Below, piece after piece: positions 35,305 to 45,009 of a stretch of DNA of 64,000 nucleotides. The stretch covers positions 26,655 to 90,654 of the forward strand of contig JAJPHH010000029.1 in assembly GCA_021325385.1 (NCBI GenBank). Direction: 5' to 3'. The stretch comes from Alphaproteobacteria bacterium. GTDB lineage: Bacteria; Pseudomonadota; Alphaproteobacteria; Rhizobiales; Beijerinckiaceae. The notes beneath the pieces were generated by a model that did no database searches, had not been told where the DNA came from, and saw only the letters and a program-made list of their open reading frames with translations. A program made the translations under genes and the position numbers. Every line of letters begins with the position of its first letter. Positions within the stretch are counted from its first letter, which is position 1.

Positions 35305-37137
35305 ATGGTGAATCTCTTTCATCGCGACGACGTCGGAAGGGCGACGCGGGCCCGCCGCGCGCCGGACGAGGCGCCGCAACCCGCCTCGTTCGGAGCGACG
35401 GTTACGCCGGAGGGCGTCCGCTTCCGCCTCTGGGCCCCAGCCAGCGACCGCGTCGCGCTGCTGCTTGAAGGCGCAAGCGCTCCGATCGCGATGGAGTCGC
35501 GGCCAGACGGCTTCTTCGAAGCGTTCGTCGCCGGGATCGGCGCCGGCGCGCTGTATCGCTATCTTCTGCCGGACGGAACGAGAGTCCCGGATCCCGCGTC
35601 GCGCTTTCAACCGTTCGACGTGGATGGACCCAGCGAAGTCGTCGATCCCGCCTCCTATGTCTGGAGCGAAAACTGGGCTGGACGGCCTTGGGATGAGATC
35701 GTACTGTACGAACTTCATATCGGCGCCTTTACGCCCGAAGGGACGTTCCGCTCCGCCGCCGAGAAGCTTGACCATCTTGTCCAACTCGGCGTCACCGCGA
35801 TCGAGATCATGCCGGTCGCGGATTTCAAAGGCCGTTGGAACTGGGGCTACGACGGCGTGCTCCTCTTTGCGCCGGATTCGAGCTACGGACGTCCGGAGGA
35901 TTTCAAGCGCCTGGTCGAGGCGGCCCATGCGCGCGGGATCGCCGTGTTGCTCGACGTCGTCTACAATCATCTCGGCGCCGTCGGCAATTATCTGCCGACC
36001 TATGCGCCGGCCTTTTTCACCGATCGCCACAAAACGCCGTGGGGCGACGCGATCAATTTCGACGGTCCCGACTCGCGCCCGGTGCGAGAATTCATTATCG
36101 CCAACGCGCAATATTGGATCGACGAATTTCACCTCGACGGTCTGCGCCTCGACGCCGTTCATGCGATCTTCGACGACGGTCCAAAGCATATTCTCGACGA
36201 GTTGGCGGAGCGGCTGCGCGCGAACGCCAGAAGGCCCCTTCATCTCGTCGTCGAGGACGAGGATAATGAGCCGTACCGGCTGCGCCGGCGCGGCCGCGCG
36301 CCGGTCCATTATACGGCGCAATGGAACGACGACGTTCACCACGTCCTCCACGTCGCGGCGACGGGGGAGCGCGCCGGCTACTATGCCGCCTATCAGGACG
36401 ATGGCGAGCTTCTCGGCAAAGCTCTCGCCGAAGGCTTCGCTTATCAGGGCCAAGTCATGCCCTACCGCGACAGGCCGCGCGGCGCGCCGAGCGCCTCGCT
36501 GCCGCCCGGCGCTTTCGTCGCGTTCATTCAAAATCACGATCAGATCGGCAATCGCGCTTTCGGCGAGAGACTGAGCAAGCTCGCCCGACCGGAGGCGATG
36601 CGCGCCTTAGCTGCAATCTACCTCTTGCTGCCGCAGACGCCGATGATCTTCATGGGCGAGGAATGGGGGGCGGAGCAGCCCTTCCTGTTCTTCTGCGATT
36701 TCGAGGGCGATTTCGCCGACGCGGTCCGCCAAGGCCGGCGCGCGGAATTCGCGCGCTTCCCGGAATTCGCCGATCCGGCGACGCGCGCCAAAATCCCCGA
36801 TCCTGTCGGGGAGAGCACGTTCCTCGCCTCCAAACTCGACTGGAGCAGGATGGATGAAGGCCGCCTCGCCCATTATCGCGCGCTGCTGAGAATGCGCCGC
36901 CGCTGCATCGCGCCGCTCCTGGCGCACATTCAGAGCGGCGGCCGTGCGGTGATTTTCGGCCCCGATGCGATCCGCGTGCGCTGGCAGGCGCGCGAGCGGA
37001 TCTTGATTCTTGACGCCAATCTCTGCGGGCGGCGGAGCGATTTTCCGCCGGCGCGCGGCCGCATCTTCTGGAGCGAAGGCGAGACGGCGGGCGCTCTCGG
37101 ACCTTGGGCCGTCCGCTGGAGCCTCGAGGCGGAATGA
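35305..37137 (+). CDS. treZ: Malto-oligosyltrehalose trehalohydrolase TreZ
   Basis: TreZ releases free trehalose from maltooligosyl-trehalose made by TreY. It is a GH13 enzyme: an N-terminal beta-sandwich (about 25-110, GVRFRLWAPASDRVALLLEG), then a TIM barrel with LYELHIGAFTPEGTF, LDVVYNHLGAVGNYLPTYAP, the nucleophile region GLRLDAVHAI, the acid/base region VVEDEDNE and FIQNHDQIGNRAFG. The DNEP and W-rich segments around these favour TreZ over branching enzyme GlgB. 610 residues. Its stop overlaps the treY start (ATGA). Confidence 0.93.
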   Translation: MVNLFHRDDVGRATRARRAPDEAPQPASFGATVTPEGVRFRLWAPASDRVALLLEGASAPIAMESRPDGFFEAFVAGIGAGALYRYLLPDGTRVPDPASRFQPFDVDGPSEVVDPASYVWSENWAGRPWDEIVLYELHIGAFTPEGTFRSAAEKLDHLVQLGVTAIEIMPVADFKGRWNWGYDGVLLFAPDSSYGRPEDFKRLVEAAHARGIAVLLDVVYNHLGAVGNYLPTYAPAFFTDRHKTPWGDAINFDGPDSRPVREFIIANAQYWIDEFHLDGLRLDAVHAIFDDGPKHILDELAERLRANARRPLHLVVEDEDNEPYRLRRRGRAPVHYTAQWNDDVHHVLHVAATGERAGYYAAYQDDGELLGKALAEGFAYQGQVMPYRDRPRGAPSASLPPGAFVAFIQNHDQIGNRAFGERLSKLARPEAMRALAAIYLLLPQTPMIFMGEEWGAEQPFLFFCDFEGDFADAVRQGRRAEFARFPEFADPATRAKIPDPVGESTFLASKLDWSRMDEGRLAHYRALLRMRRRCIAPLLAHIQSGGRAVIFGPDAIRVRWQARERILILDANLCGRRSDFPPARGRIFWSEGETAGALGPWAVRWSLEAE

Positions 37138-39863
37138 TCCCTCCGCGCGCGACGTACCGGCTGCAATTTCACGCGGGCTTCACTTTCAAGCAAGCCGCCG
37201 CGATCGCGCCCTATCTCAGCCGGCTCGGGATCAGCCATATCTATGCTTCGCCTTATCTCAAGGCGCGCTCCGGCAGCGTTCACGGCTACGACATCACTGA
37301 CCATAACGCCCTCAACCCGGAGCTCGGTTCGGAAGAAGATCACGCCGCGATGCTCGCGGCGTTCCAGCGCGAAGGCTTGACGCAAATCCTGGATTTCGTT
37401 CCAAACCATATGGGCGTCGGCGGGGCGGACAACCCGCTCTGGCTGGACGTGCTCGAATGGGGGCCGAACTCGGATCACGCGGGATGGTTCGACATCGATT
37501 GGGCGCCCGACGATCCCAATCTTCGCGACAAGCTCTTGGCGCCGTTTCTCGGCGATCAATACGGCGTCGAGCTCATGGCGGGAAAGCTCGCGCTCAAATA
37601 TGACGGCGAGGAGGGCGCCTTCGCAATCTGGGCCTATGACAGCCACAAGCTGCCGATTTGCCCGTTGCATTACGGGCGCATTCTCGGCGCGGAGCACCCG
37701 GACTTGGAGCGGCTCGGCGATCTTTTCTCGGATCTCCTGCAATGGCGGCCACAGATCGCCGAGCGGGTCAACGCCCTCAAGGTCGAATTGGCGGCGCTCG
37801 TCCGCGGCAGCGCGCCGGCGCGCGCCGCGCTGGAGGGAAACGTCGCGGCCTACAACGCCGATTGGCGCGCTTTAGACGAACTCGTTCAGAAGCAATTTTG
37901 GCGCGTCGCTTATTACGGGGTCGCCGGCGACGAGATCAATTACCGCCGTTTCTTCAACATCAACGACCTTGCCGGTCTGCGCGTCGAATTGCCGGCCGTG
38001 TTCCGCCGAATGCATTCGCGCGTCCTCGCGATGCTCGACCAAGGCCAGATCGACGGCTTGCGGCTCGATCATGTCGACGGACTCTTCGACCCGAAAGGCT
38101 ATTTCGACAGCCTGCGAAGGGCCGCGGCGCGTCCTTTCTATCTCGTCGTCGAAAAGATACTCGCGCCGCACGAGCAATTGCGCGAGGAATGGCCGATCGA
38201 CGGAACGACCGGCTATGATTTCGCCAATCTGTCGCTCGGCGTCTTGATCAACAGCGCGGCCGAGGAGCGCTTGTCGGCAATCTATCGCGATTTCGCCGGT
38301 CTTGACGAGGCTTTCGAAGAGATCGCCTACGCGTGCAAGCTGCACATCATGGATAACGAGATGGCGAGCGAACTCAATGCGCTCGGCCGCGCCGCAGCGC
38401 GTCTCGCGCGGCAAAATCCGGTCACCGCCGATTTCACGCGCCAAATCCTGCAGCGAGCGATCCGGCGCATCGTCGCCAGTATGCCGGTCTATCGCACCTA
38501 TACCGACACGGCCGGCGCGCCGAGCGACGCTGATCGGCGCGACATCGATTGGGCGGTCGCCCAGGCCCGGCGCCGCGATCCCGATCTCCACGGATCGGCC
38601 CTCGATTTCCTTCATCATGCCCTTACCGGCGATCTCGTCGCCCGGCCGAACAGCGGCTATAGCCGCACTGCTGTTCTGCGCTTCGCCATGAAGCTCCAGC
38701 AATATTCGGGTCCGGTGATGGCCAAAGGCGTCGAGGACACCGCGTTCTATCGCTACAACCGCCTCGTCGCGCTCAACGAAGTCGGCGGGGCGCCCGATCG
38801 ATTCGGTCTCTCGCTCGGCGCCTTTCACAAGGCGAACGCGTTCAGAGCCAAGAATTGGCCGCGAACCATGCTCGCGACCTCGACGCATGACACCAAGCGC
38901 GGCGAGGATGCGCGGGCGCGGCTCGCGGTTCTCGCCGACCTGCCCGACGAATGGCGCCGCGAAGTCAACGCCTGGAGCCGGCTGCTTCGCGCTCGGCGCG
39001 GCGATGTCGAGCAGCAAGCGCCGCCCGACCGCAACGACGAATATATGTTCTATCAGCTTCTGGTCGGCTCTTGGCCGACGGAGCTGTTGAACGAACTGGA
39101 CCACGCGGCGCTGGCCGACTATCGAGGCCGCGTCATCGACGCGCTGCAAAAATCTTTGCGCGAGGCGAAGCTCCATTCGAGCTGGACGGCGCCTGGCGCG
39201 GCCTATGAGGACGCCATGCGGCAGTTCGCGCTTGACGCGCTTGATCCATCCCGCAGCAATTTCCTCGCAAACTTTACGCCCTTTATTCGGCGCATCGCGC
39301 GGCTCGCAGTCGACAACAGCCTGGCTCAGACCGTGATGAAGCTGACGCTGCCGGGCGCGCCGGACATCTATCAAGGGTCGGAGCTTTGGAATTTGAGCTT
39401 GGTCGACCCGGACAATCGTCGAGCCGTCGACTACGAGGCGCGCGAGAAGGCTCTCACAGCGCTGTGGCCGCGCCTCGCCGTAATCGACAGGCGCGAGGCG
39501 GTCATGAAGGACTTGCTCGCGGCCTGGCCCGACGGACGGGTCAAGCTCGCGACGATCGCGCTCCTGCTGGATTTGCGCCGCGAGCGCGAGGCGCTGTTCG
39601 CGGCCGGCGACTACGAGCCGATCGCGCTTGGCGCGAATTACGCTCTTGGCTACCTGCGGGCGCTGGACAATGAGCGGATCGTGGTGCTGATCGCGAGGTT
39701 TCCGGGCTTGCGCGCGTCGGATCCCGATTGGGGTGACGCCGTCGCCGAATTGCCCGACGGAGTTTGGCTCGATGAACTAACCGGGCGAAAGGCGCGCGGC
39801 GGCAAAGTCCCCCTTGCGCAGATTTTCGGCCTCTTGCCGACCGCCGTTCTGAGGAAAGTCTGA
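37134..39863 (+). CDS. treY: Maltooligosyltrehalose synthase TreY
   Basis: TreY isomerises the reducing-end alpha-1,4 bond of a maltooligosaccharide to alpha,alpha-1,1, making the TreZ substrate. GH13 motifs seen: ATYRLQFHAGFTFKQA at the start, QILDFVPNHMGV, the nucleophile motif GLRLDHVDGLFDP, the acid/base region LVVEKILAPHE and TSTHDTKRGEDARAR. At 909 residues it has the large insertions typical of TreY. The ATG at 37134 overlaps the treZ TGA; a start 10 codons earlier lies inside treZ and is unlikely. Confidence 0.94.
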   Translation: MIPPRATYRLQFHAGFTFKQAAAIAPYLSRLGISHIYASPYLKARSGSVHGYDITDHNALNPELGSEEDHAAMLAAFQREGLTQILDFVPNHMGVGGADNPLWLDVLEWGPNSDHAGWFDIDWAPDDPNLRDKLLAPFLGDQYGVELMAGKLALKYDGEEGAFAIWAYDSHKLPICPLHYGRILGAEHPDLERLGDLFSDLLQWRPQIAERVNALKVELAALVRGSAPARAALEGNVAAYNADWRALDELVQKQFWRVAYYGVAGDEINYRRFFNINDLAGLRVELPAVFRRMHSRVLAMLDQGQIDGLRLDHVDGLFDPKGYFDSLRRAAARPFYLVVEKILAPHEQLREEWPIDGTTGYDFANLSLGVLINSAAEERLSAIYRDFAGLDEAFEEIAYACKLHIMDNEMASELNALGRAAARLARQNPVTADFTRQILQRAIRRIVASMPVYRTYTDTAGAPSDADRRDIDWAVAQARRRDPDLHGSALDFLHHALTGDLVARPNSGYSRTAVLRFAMKLQQYSGPVMAKGVEDTAFYRYNRLVALNEVGGAPDRFGLSLGAFHKANAFRAKNWPRTMLATSTHDTKRGEDARARLAVLADLPDEWRREVNAWSRLLRARRGDVEQQAPPDRNDEYMFYQLLVGSWPTELLNELDHAALADYRGRVIDALQKSLREAKLHSSWTAPGAAYEDAMRQFALDALDPSRSNFLANFTPFIRRIARLAVDNSLAQTVMKLTLPGAPDIYQGSELWNLSLVDPDNRRAVDYEAREKALTALWPRLAVIDRREAVMKDLLAAWPDGRVKLATIALLLDLRREREALFAAGDYEPIALGANYALGYLRALDNERIVVLIARFPGLRASDPDWGDAVAELPDGVWLDELTGRKARGGKVPLAQIFGLLPTAVLRKV

Positions 39864-39982
39864 CCTGAGCGCAACCGCGCCGTAGCACGCGGAACGAGGC
39901 AGGCGATGCTTTTTCGGAACATCGCAACAGTTCGCGGCGTTTTCTGGGCTCCGCGGCGGCGCGGGCGGGCGAGAGGCGGAAG

Positions 39983-42175
39983 GTGAGCGCGAACTCCAAC
40001 CGCGTCAGCGAAGGCAAGCCTTATCCGCTCGGCGCGACCGCCGACGCGCGGGGCGCCAATTTTGCCGTATTTTCCGCACATGCGACCAAGGTCGAAGTCT
40101 GCGTTTTCGATTCCTTCGACGGGCGCGAAACCGATCGTTTCGAACTTCCCGAATATACCGACGAAATCTACCACGGTCATATCGCCGGAATCGGGCCCGG
40201 CGCGTTTTACGGCTTTCGCGTGCATGGCCCCTACAAGCCGGAGGCCGGTCACCGGTTCAATCCGAACAAATTGCTGCTCGATCCTTATGCGCGCGCCCAT
40301 GCCGGCTCGCTGATTTGGGATCACGCGATTTTTGGTTATACGATCGGCGCGGCGGGCGATGATCTGACGTTCGACCAACGCGACAGCGCGCCGTTCGTAC
40401 CAAAATCAGTCGTCATCGACCCGAATTTCGATTGGCGAAGCGAGATCAGGCGGAGGTCAATCCCCTGGGATCGCACCATTATCTACGAAATGCATCCGAA
40501 GGGATTCACCAAGCTTCATCCGGAGGTGGACGACAGACTCCGAGGCTTTTATGCGGGCCTCGCCGCCAAACCAGTGATAGACTATATCCGCTCGCTCGGG
40601 ATCACGACGGTCGAGCTCCTGCCGGTCCATACGTTCGTCGACGACAGTCTTCTTCTCGATAACGGCCTGCGGAACTACTGGGGCTACAACTCGATCGGCT
40701 TTTTCGCGCCTGACCCGCGATATGCGTCGGATGTCGCGAACTCGCTGCGCGAATTCAAAGAGATGATCGCCCGCTTTCACGACGCCGGCCTCGAAGTCAT
40801 CCTCGACGTCGTCTACAATCATACCGCCGAAGGCAACGAGCGCGGGCCGACGCTTTCGTTCAAAGGGATAGACAACGCCTCGTACTATCGACTGCTGCCG
40901 GATAAGCCGCGCTATTACATCAACGACACCGGCACCGGAAATACGCTCAATCTCAGCCATCCGCGCGTGATCCAGATGGTCTGCGACAGCCTACGCTACT
41001 GGGCGAGCGAGATGCGCGTCGACGGGTTTCGATTCGACCTCGGCACGATCCTCGCGCGCGAGCCCGACGGGTTTCAGACGGAGAGCGGCTTCCTGAAGGC
41101 GGTCGGGCAGGACCCGCTGCTCGCCGAGGTCAAGCTCATCGCCGAGCCATGGGATTGCGGGCCGGGGGGCTATCAAGTCGGCGGCTTCCCGCCGGGCTGG
41201 GCCGAGTGGAACGACACGTTCCGCGATACGGCGCGGGATTTCTGGCGCGGCATGGCGAGCGCGAAAGCCTTGGCCCCGCGCCTCTGCGCCTCGCCCGACA
41301 AGTTCAACCGTCGCGGCCGCAAACCGTGGGCCAGCGTCAATTTCGTCACTGCTCATGACGGCTTCACGCTGCGAGATCTCGTCTCGTACAACGACAAGCA
41401 CAACGAGCAGAACGGCGAAGGCAATCGCGACGGTCATTCCGACAACCGCTCCTGGAATTGCGGCGCGGAAGGGCCGACGGACGATGAAAGCGTCAAGGCC
41501 TTGCGCCTGCGCCAAATGCGCAATTTTCTGGCGACGCTGATCCTATCGCAAGGCACGCCCATGGTTCTCGCGGGCGATGAATTCGGCCGCAGCCAGAACG
41601 GCAACAACAACGCCTATTGTCAGGACAACGAAATCAGTTGGGTCAATTGGGCGATCGACGACGAGGGCCGGGCGCTCACGGATTTCTTCCGCAAGCTGAC
41701 CGGCTTTTTTCATCGCTACCCCGTACTGCGACGCTCGCGCTTCCTGACGGGAGAGGTCAATGAGGCAATCGACGTCAGGGACGTGACCTGGATCGCGGCC
41801 AATGGATCGGAAATGACCGTCGCGGCCTGGGACGACGAGGCGACGCGCTGCTTCGGCATGCTATTGGACGGCCGCGGCCAGGCGACCGGAATTCGCCGGC
41901 GAGGCAGCGACGTGACGCTGCTGATTGTCTTCAACGCCCATCACGAGCCGGTCGATTTCAAGCTGCCGCGTTGTTACGACGCATCCGGCTGGAGCCGCAT
42001 CATGGACACAAACGACCCCGGCTTGCCTGACCAGCGATTTAGAATCGGCGCGATCTACAAGGCGGCGGCGCGTTCGACGCTTCTGTTCGAACGCGTTGCG
42101 GCGCGACCGCGCAGAAGCGCCGCGGCGGGCGCGGATTCAAGCGCCGTTCTCGCCAGCGAACCTTGGGTCGAGTGA
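39983..42175 (+). CDS. glgX: Glycogen debranching enzyme GlgX (TreX-type)
   Basis: GlgX/TreX removes alpha-1,6 branches, giving the linear chains that TreY acts on. Seen: N-terminal CBM48 domain (about 10-110), then the GH13 barrel with VILDVVYNHTAEGNERGPTL, the nucleophile motif VDGFRFDLGTILARE, the acid/base region LIAEPWDCGPGGYQVG and FVTAHDGFTLRDLVSYNDKH, which is diagnostic for this subfamily. 730 residues. The GTG at 39983 has GAGAGG upstream. It is 119 bases downstream of treY, so the three genes form one functional set: glycogen to trehalose. Confidence 0.93.
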   Translation: MSANSNRVSEGKPYPLGATADARGANFAVFSAHATKVEVCVFDSFDGRETDRFELPEYTDEIYHGHIAGIGPGAFYGFRVHGPYKPEAGHRFNPNKLLLDPYARAHAGSLIWDHAIFGYTIGAAGDDLTFDQRDSAPFVPKSVVIDPNFDWRSEIRRRSIPWDRTIIYEMHPKGFTKLHPEVDDRLRGFYAGLAAKPVIDYIRSLGITTVELLPVHTFVDDSLLLDNGLRNYWGYNSIGFFAPDPRYASDVANSLREFKEMIARFHDAGLEVILDVVYNHTAEGNERGPTLSFKGIDNASYYRLLPDKPRYYINDTGTGNTLNLSHPRVIQMVCDSLRYWASEMRVDGFRFDLGTILAREPDGFQTESGFLKAVGQDPLLAEVKLIAEPWDCGPGGYQVGGFPPGWAEWNDTFRDTARDFWRGMASAKALAPRLCASPDKFNRRGRKPWASVNFVTAHDGFTLRDLVSYNDKHNEQNGEGNRDGHSDNRSWNCGAEGPTDDESVKALRLRQMRNFLATLILSQGTPMVLAGDEFGRSQNGNNNAYCQDNEISWVNWAIDDEGRALTDFFRKLTGFFHRYPVLRRSRFLTGEVNEAIDVRDVTWIAANGSEMTVAAWDDEATRCFGMLLDGRGQATGIRRRGSDVTLLIVFNAHHEPVDFKLPRCYDASGWSRIMDTNDPGLPDQRFRIGAIYKAAARSTLLFERVAARPRRSAAAGADSSAVLASEPWVE

Positions 42176-42187
42176 AGCGGACCGGCC

Positions 42188-43477
42188 TCAGCGCTTGGTC
42201 ATCGGCACATAATCGCGGCGCCCCGCCCCGGTATAGAGCTGACGCGGCCGGCCGATCTTCTGGCTCGGATCCTCGATCATCTCCTTCCATTGCGCGATCC
42301 AGCCGACGGTGCGGGCGACGGCGAAGAGGACGGTGAACATCGCGGTCGGGAAGCCCATCGCCTTCAGCGTGATGCCCGAATAAAAGTCGATGTTCGGATA
42401 GAGCTTCTTCTCGATGAAATATTCGTCGTGCAGCGCGATGCGCTCGAGCTCGACCGCGACGTCGAGCAACGGATCGTCCTTGATCCCGAGCTCGTTCAAG
42501 ACGTCATGCGCCGTCTTCTGCATGATCTTGGCGCGCGGATCGTAGTTCTTGTAGACGCGGTGGCCGAAACCCATCAGGCGGAAAGGATCGTTCTTGTCCT
42601 TGGCCTTGGCGATATATTTCGGAATGTTCTCGACTGTGCCGATCTCGCCGAGCATTTTGAGCGCCGCCTCGTTGGCGCCGCCATGCGCCGGTCCCCACAA
42701 ACAGGCGATGCCGGCGGCGATGCAGGCGAAGGGATTGGCGCCGGACGAGCCGGCGAGCCGCACCGTGGAAGTCGACGCGTTCTGCTCGTGATCGGCGTGG
42801 AGGATGAAGATGCGGTCGAGAGCGCGGGCGAGGACCGGATTGACCTTGTACTCCTCGCACGGCACCGAGAAGCACATATTGAGGAAATTGGCGGCGTATT
42901 CGAGATCGTTCTTCGGATAAACGAAGGGCTGGCCGATCGAGTATTTATAGGCCATCGCGGCCAGCGTCGGCACTTTGGCGATCATGCGCATAGAGGCGAT
43001 CATGCGCTGGGTCTCGTCGTTGATGTCGGTCGAGTCGTGATAGAAGGCGGCGAGCGCTCCAACCGAGGCGACCATCACCGACATCGGATGCGCGTCGCGG
43101 CGGAATCCATTGAAGAATCGCGCCATCTGCTCGTGCACCATCGTGTGGCGCGTGACGCGGTAGTCGAAATCGGCCTTCTGCGCGGCGGTCGGCAACTCGC
43201 CATAGAGCAAAAGATAGCAGGTCTCGAGAAAGTCGCCATGCTCGGCGAGCTGCTCGATCGGATAGCCGCGATAGAGCAGCACGCCCGCGTCGCCATCGAT
43301 ATAGGTGATCGCGGATTCGGTGCTCGCCGTCGAGGTGAAGCCCGGATCGTAAGTGAACATCCCGGTCTGAGCGTAGAGCTTGCCGATGTCGATCACTTCG
43401 GGGCCGATCGACCCTTTTAGGATCGGCAAGCCGACCTCTTTGTCGTCGAGTTTGAGAGTCGCCGAGCTCGCAGCCAT
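42188..43477 (-). CDS. gltA: Citrate synthase (type II)
   Basis: GltA condenses acetyl-CoA and oxaloacetate at the entry of the TCA cycle. Seen: the hexameric type II N-terminal domain ([19 protein letters not shown]), active-site His in [17 protein letters not shown] and [12 protein letters not shown], and the Asp loop [16 protein letters not shown]. 429 residues. It is convergent with glgX with only 12 bases between stops, and lies downstream of an ABC transporter on the same strand. Confidence 0.97.
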   Translation of the reverse strand: MAASSATLKLDDKEVGLPILKGSIGPEVIDIGKLYAQTGMFTYDPGFTSTASTESAITYIDGDAGVLLYRGYPIEQLAEHGDFLETCYLLLYGELPTAAQKADFDYRVTRHTMVHEQMARFFNGFRRDAHPMSVMVASVGALAAFYHDSTDINDETQRMIASMRMIAKVPTLAAMAYKYSIGQPFVYPKNDLEYAANFLNMCFSVPCEEYKVNPVLARALDRIFILHADHEQNASTSTVRLAGSSGANPFACIAAGIACLWGPAHGGANEAALKMLGEIGTVENIPKYIAKAKDKNDPFRLMGFGHRVYKNYDPRAKIMQKTAHDVLNELGIKDDPLLDVAVELERIALHDEYFIEKKLYPNIDFYSGITLKAMGFPTAMFTVLFAVARTVGWIAQWKEMIEDPSQKIGRPRQLYTGAGRRDYVPMTKR

Positions 43478-43633
43478 TTTCTTCTTCCGCCTGGTTCGCC
43501 TTGGAGCCGGCTGCCGCCTGCCGGCCGCTTGAAGCGCGATTGTGCACTGCGAAAACGCTAACCGATCGCAGCCGCGCCCACAAGTCGATAATGGACTATA
43601 ACAGCTTCGTGAGCCGCCGGTTCTGCGAGGCGG

Positions 43634-44956
43634 CTATTGCGGGTTTTCCAGGCTGAACGCTTGGGCGTTTTCGTCATAAGCGAACAGCTCGCCGTACCGG
43701 CCCAGATTGATGACCGAGCGCAGCGTCCGTTCGGCGTATTCCTCGGACATGTAGTCTTCGAGCTCCTCGCGGAAGCGCGTCGCCGGGGCGCGGTGAGTCG
43801 GCCGCTCGTCGAGGACGCGACGGATGCGAGCGGCGAGCGGCACATAGGCGAGGAGATGGTCGCCGACCATCTTCTTGCGTTGGTCGACCTCCGCGTCGGC
43901 GAAGCGCTTGCCGGCCGGGGTGAGCTTGATGTCGCCTTCCTCCAATTCCGCGAAGCGGAGCAGCTGCAACGTCTCGGCCAGCGGGAAGAGGTCGTCGATC
44001 TCCATATTCAACGAGTCGGCGAGGTGGGGCAGGTCGGCGCGGCCGTTATAGGGCGGCGCCGCGATCTCTTCGATGAGGCCGGCCAGCGAGTTGGTCGAGA
44101 CGCGCGGCAGCGCCATGGCGAGGCCCGTGCCGGGCAGCGCGCTTTCGCGGCCGCCGATCGGCTTGGCCTCCGGCCGCTGCGTCATCCGGGCGTAGATCTG
44201 GTCGACAAGCTGGCGGAACTCGGGATCGAGACGATTGCGCGGATGGACGAGCGGCACCTTGATTTCCGCCGCGACGCGGCCGGGATTGGAGGCGAGCACA
44301 AGGATGCGATCGCACATCAGCACCGCCTCTTCGATATTGTGCGTGACCATCAGGATCGATTTGATCGGCATGCGGCCTTCCGACCAGAGATCGAGGAGGT
44401 CGGTGCGCAAAGTTTCGGCGGTGAGGACGTCGAGCGCGGAGAAGGGCTCGTCCATCAGCAGGATTTTCGGGTGAACGACCAGCGCGCGGGCGAAGCCGAC
44501 GCGCTGGCGCATGCCGCCCGACAGCTCTTTCGGATAGGCGGATTCGAACCCGTCGAGGCCGATCAGGTCGATCGCGGCGAGGGCGCGCTTGCGCGTCTCC
44601 TCCGGATTCTCGCCCTGCGCCCGGAGGCCGATCTCGACATTGTCGAGGACCGTCAGCCAGGGATAGAGCGCGAAGCTCTGGAACACCATGGCGACGCCTT
44701 CGACCGGCCCGGCCACTTCCTGTCCTTGGAATTTGACCGAGCCGGAGGTCGGCTGCGCGAGGCCGGCGATGATGCGCAGAAGCGTGGATTTGCCGCATCC
44801 CGAGCGGCCGAGGAGGCCGACGATCTCGCCCTCGCGCAAAGTGAGCGACACGTCGTCGAGGACCGGCTGGCCGACTTCGCCCGACCCTTTGAGATAGGTC
44901 TGGCTGACATGGCTCACCTCGAGCAAGGTGGCGGTGGTCGTCGAGACGTCGAGCAT
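43634..44956 (-). CDS. ABC transporter ATP-binding protein with C-terminal AAA-associated domain
   Basis: The N-terminal 260 residues are a NitT/TauT-type ABC ATPase (SsuB/TauB-like): Walker [16 protein letters not shown], signature [15 protein letters not shown], Walker [16 protein letters not shown]. The remaining 170 residues match the AAA-associated C-terminal domain (AAA_assoc_C), which follows some transporters of this class and has no firm function; it contains LAGLIEEIA and a winged-helix-like stretch. The product is therefore longer than the usual 260-residue SsuB. It follows the permease gene by 53 bases. No substrate-binding protein is encoded nearby. Confidence 0.88.
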   Translation of the reverse strand: MLDVSTTTATLLEVSHVSQTYLKGSGEVGQPVLDDVSLTLREGEIVGLLGRSGCGKSTLLRIIAGLAQPTSGSVKFQGQEVAGPVEGVAMVFQSFALYPWLTVLDNVEIGLRAQGENPEETRKRALAAIDLIGLDGFESAYPKELSGGMRQRVGFARALVVHPKILLMDEPFSALDVLTAETLRTDLLDLWSEGRMPIKSILMVTHNIEEAVLMCDRILVLASNPGRVAAEIKVPLVHPRNRLDPEFRQLVDQIYARMTQRPEAKPIGGRESALPGTGLAMALPRVSTNSLAGLIEEIAAPPYNGRADLPHLADSLNMEIDDLFPLAETLQLLRFAELEEGDIKLTPAGKRFADAEVDQRKKMVGDHLLAYVPLAARIRRVLDERPTHRAPATRFREELEDYMSEEYAERTLRSVINLGRYGELFAYDENAQAFSLENPQ

Positions 44957-45009
44957 TCGGGTCCCCTGCGGCTACGAGGTCAAAGACGCCGCGCGGCGTC
45001 TGAGCGAGG

